Positions 62,091-64,000 of a stretch of DNA of 64,000 nucleotides are shown piece by piece (position 1 is the stretch's first letter; every line of letters begins with the position of its first letter). A model generated the notes under the pieces. It did not search any database. It saw only the letters and a list, made by a program, of their open reading frames with translations, and had not been told where the DNA came from. Position numbers and translations under genes: made by a program. This DNA is from PKWO01 sp036384915 (GTDB lineage Bacteria > Pseudomonadota > Gammaproteobacteria > Burkholderiales > Burkholderiaceae_D), in the NCBI GenBank assembly GCA_036384915.1, contig DASVLJ010000070.1, positions 62,001-126,000 of the forward strand, given 5' to 3'.

Positions 62091-63566
62091 TTATTTCTGC
62101 GATTCGCGCTCGTAGCAGGCTTTCTTGTCCTTGTACATGGCCTGGTCGGCACGCCGGAGCACGTCTTCCAGCCGCTCGCCGGGTGTGCTGGTAGCCGCGC
62201 CCATAGCCAGCGAAAGCGGTTGGCCGGCATAGAACTGGTTGTTCAATTCGATCAATTTCTGGATGTTTTCCAGCATTGCCAGCCCTCCGGCTTCTTCCGT
62301 GCCTGGCAGCAGGATGGCGAATTCGTCACCGCCGATGCGTGCGGCGTGGACATGCGTATCGGTTGCGCTGGCCAGGACTTCGCCGGTCCGGCGCAGTAAT
62401 TCGTCGCCCGCGGCATGCCCCAACTGGTCATTGGTGGATTTTAAATGGTTCAAGTCGATGATCAGTATCGTGACCGGGAACGAGCCCTTGCGCTCCAGCC
62501 GGTTCAATTCATCGACGTAGAAGGCGCGGTTGTGCAGCTTGGTCAGCACGTCGTGCTTGCCCAGGTATTCGAGATAGGCTTCGGCCTTCTTGCGCGCCGT
62601 GATGTCGGTCAGCGCCACCTGCACCTGGCCCCACGACTTCTCATGGCCCGGCAGTACGGAAAACTGCAGATACACGTGCAGGGTATCGCCGTTGAGCGAA
62701 TAGTTCACCACTTCGCGCTGCTGGAGCAGGTGGCCCTGCCATAGGTCGATCAATTGTTCGCGGAAATGGATGCGCATTTCATCGCGGAACAGATGGTGCA
62801 GATTGGCCAGCAGTGTCGCCTTGTCCTTCGCGCCGAACATCGCCAGCGTTTGCCGGTTCACGTCGATTACGCGGATCTCCGACATGCAGCGCTCGACGAA
62901 ATCGGGATGCACGTCGGTGAAGGTACGGAAATCCGTAATGCCGCGCTCGCGCACCTCGTCCATCAGGCGCTTGATGGTGCTAAAGTCCTCGACCCAGAGC
63001 GATACCGGCGAATGCTCGAACAAACCGCGCGCGTACGCTTCGCTGGCAAGCTGCTTGCGCTTGGCGCTTTCCTGCTCGGTCACGTCTTCAATGGCGAGCA
63101 GCACGCGCTTCCAATCGCTTTCATGTCCTGGAAGGATCACGCCTTTCAGGCGGATATCCAGCCTGTGCCCGGCCAGGGTGTAGTTGATGCCCTGGCTGTG
63201 GAACTCGGTCCTGCCTTGCCAAAGCTGGCTCAGTTCCTCGACGTGCGACGTGAGCATGTCGTCGCGGAACACCTGGCCCAGATTGGCCACCAGATGTTCC
63301 AGGCTGTCGGCGCCGAATTGCGTCAAGGTTTTTTGATTGACTTCGATTACGCGGATTTGTTGCGAGCATTGCGCAACGAGCGCGGGCTGTGCCGTCAAAT
63401 GCGTACGCAAGTCGGTCACGCCTTCGGCGCGCCATTGCTCGAACAACGTCTTGACGCCGCTGAAATCCTCAAGCCAGAGCGAGATTGGCGCGAGCATGAA
63501 CATTTCGCCATGCGCGTCCGCGGCGGGGAAGTGGTGGGGATGGGACATGGTCTCGCAGGCAGACAT
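62091..63566 (-). CDS. Diguanylate cyclase with two duplicated sensor domains
   Basis: A 491-residue cytoplasmic protein. Two PAS-like domains of about 140 residues each (near 25-165 and 180-325) are visible duplicates: ISLWLEDFSGVK versus VSLWVEDFSTIK, IRVIEVNQKTL versus IRVIDVNRQTL, and VILPGHES versus SVLPGHEK. The C-terminal GGDEF domain has an intact ARIGGDEFAIL motif, so it should make cyclic-di-GMP. The RxxD inhibitory site five residues before GGDEF is missing (the sequence there is DTHVHAAR), so product inhibition is unlikely. No membrane segment. Confidence 0.93.
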   Translation of the reverse strand: MSACETMSHPHHFPAADAHGEMFMLAPISLWLEDFSGVKTLFEQWRAEGVTDLRTHLTAQPALVAQCSQQIRVIEVNQKTLTQFGADSLEHLVANLGQVFRDDMLTSHVEELSQLWQGRTEFHSQGINYTLAGHRLDIRLKGVILPGHESDWKRVLLAIEDVTEQESAKRKQLASEAYARGLFEHSPVSLWVEDFSTIKRLMDEVRERGITDFRTFTDVHPDFVERCMSEIRVIDVNRQTLAMFGAKDKATLLANLHHLFRDEMRIHFREQLIDLWQGHLLQQREVVNYSLNGDTLHVYLQFSVLPGHEKSWGQVQVALTDITARKKAEAYLEYLGKHDVLTKLHNRAFYVDELNRLERKGSFPVTILIIDLNHLKSTNDQLGHAAGDELLRRTGEVLASATDTHVHAARIGGDEFAILLPGTEEAGGLAMLENIQKLIELNNQFYAGQPLSLAMGAATSTPGERLEDVLRRADQAMYKDKKACYERESQK

Positions 63567-63618
63567 CTTGTGGGAACGCGCCTATTTTGTCGCGAAACCA
63601 ACTGTTTGGAAAGTACCC

Positions 63619-63924
63619 TTACTTTCGCCCTTCCCGCAAGCGCTGCAGCAGGGCTGCGCCGTCATCCTGGGCCTTACCGTCACGGCGCAGCAGTTGTACG
63701 TTGAGCACAAGATTTTCCAGCAACAGCTTCGCCGCCACAGCCATCAAGGACAAAATCTTGTCTTCGTCGGTAAAGTCGGTCATGCCGTCCGTCATGGCGC
63801 ACAGCCGTTCGGCCACCAGCTCGCGTAGCGCCGCTTCCTCGAAAGGGAGGTCGGCAAAATCGATCGGGTCCTCGAGCTCGACTTCTTCGATCAGGGTTTC
63901 GAGTTGCGCGGGCGTAATCGGCAT
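63619..63924 (-). CDS. Small acidic hypothetical protein
   Basis: A 101-residue helical protein, acidic at the N-terminus (LIEEVELEDPIDFADLPFEEAA) and with leucine-rich helices after (LSLMAVAAKLLLENLVLNVQLL). The ATG at 63924 follows GGAAGGA. No signal peptide. It lies 52 bp upstream of the diguanylate cyclase on the same strand and could be in its operon, perhaps as a partner, but this is not established. No family recognised. Confidence 0.7.
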   Translation of the reverse strand: MPITPAQLETLIEEVELEDPIDFADLPFEEAALRELVAERLCAMTDGMTDFTDEDKILSLMAVAAKLLLENLVLNVQLLRRDGKAQDDGAALLQRLREGRK

Positions 63925-64000
63925 GGCATTCCTTCCATGTTGGAATGATCCCAGCATCGCATATCCGGCCCGGTTTGGCAAAAGCGCAGCTCAGAGCACG

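Overview
The window looks like a chromosomal segment of a betaproteobacterium of the order Burkholderiales, most plausibly family Oxalobacteraceae. This is an inference from the high GC content, the accD-folC-SPOR-cvpA-purF gene order, the long pyrB with an N-terminal extension, and the overall protein flavour. There is no rRNA marker, so the genus cannot be given. About 70 protein genes are present. I see no tRNA, rRNA, CRISPR array, prophage or intact insertion sequence.

Region by region. 0-10.1 kb: the tail of a secreted His-rich protein, fumC, a degenerate HD-GYP protein, a small lipoprotein, a MocR-type regulator divergent from an AhpD-like gene, a LysR regulator, two divergent short-chain dehydrogenases around a perfect palindrome, and an MFS transporter. 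10.1-18.5 kb: a frameshifted DUF2459 gene, accA, a LysR remnant, two PilZ proteins, several small unknown proteins, and a hydrolase/NatA/NatB export operon. 18.5-23.5 kb: small envelope proteins, two LysE-type exporters, an endonuclease V-like protein, and a compact phospholipid operon (CDP-alcohol phosphotransferase, PlsC-like, CdsA-like). 23.7-36 kb: aspartate carbamoyltransferase with a helix-turn-helix-like N-terminus, a PhyH-type oxygenase, an ArsR/AHSA1 pair, metY with a hydrolase, a CBS protein, a flavoprotein, an LplT-PlsC fusion, and a TPR glycosyltransferase-like protein. 36-45 kb: glutathione-dependent formaldehyde detoxification, accD, folC, SPOR protein, cvpA, purF and a transsulfuration-type PLP enzyme. 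45-58.7 kb: the most distinctive part, see below. 58.7-64 kb: an O-methyltransferase, a frameshifted prolyl oligopeptidase, a two-sensor diguanylate cyclase and small proteins.

The 46.6-58.3 kb block is a lipid-metabolism neighbourhood. Its centre is a 662-residue two-domain reductase (extended SDR plus classical SDR) with the architecture I recall for the Marinobacter fatty acyl-CoA reductase that makes fatty alcohols directly. Around it lie a phasin-like granule protein, a patatin-like lipase, a TetR regulator, a MerR/TipA-like regulator with a textbook 19-bp-spacer promoter, two alpha/beta hydrolases, a GMC alcohol oxidase with a Tat-signal partner, and an uncharacterised gene. Together they suggest release of acyl chains, reduction to fatty alcohol, and re-oxidation or storage. 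No wax ester synthase is in the window.

The same block holds non-coding elements: a 121-bp element with 14-bp perfect inverted ends inside the reductase leader; two 173-bp MITE-like copies whose edges touch the stop codons of the GMC gene and of the unknown gene; and a third, 246-bp element joined to the second copy through a shared CTAG. Two genes (DUF2459 at 10.5 kb, prolyl oligopeptidase at 59.69 kb) are each broken by what looks like one missing base, which may be real or a sequencing error.
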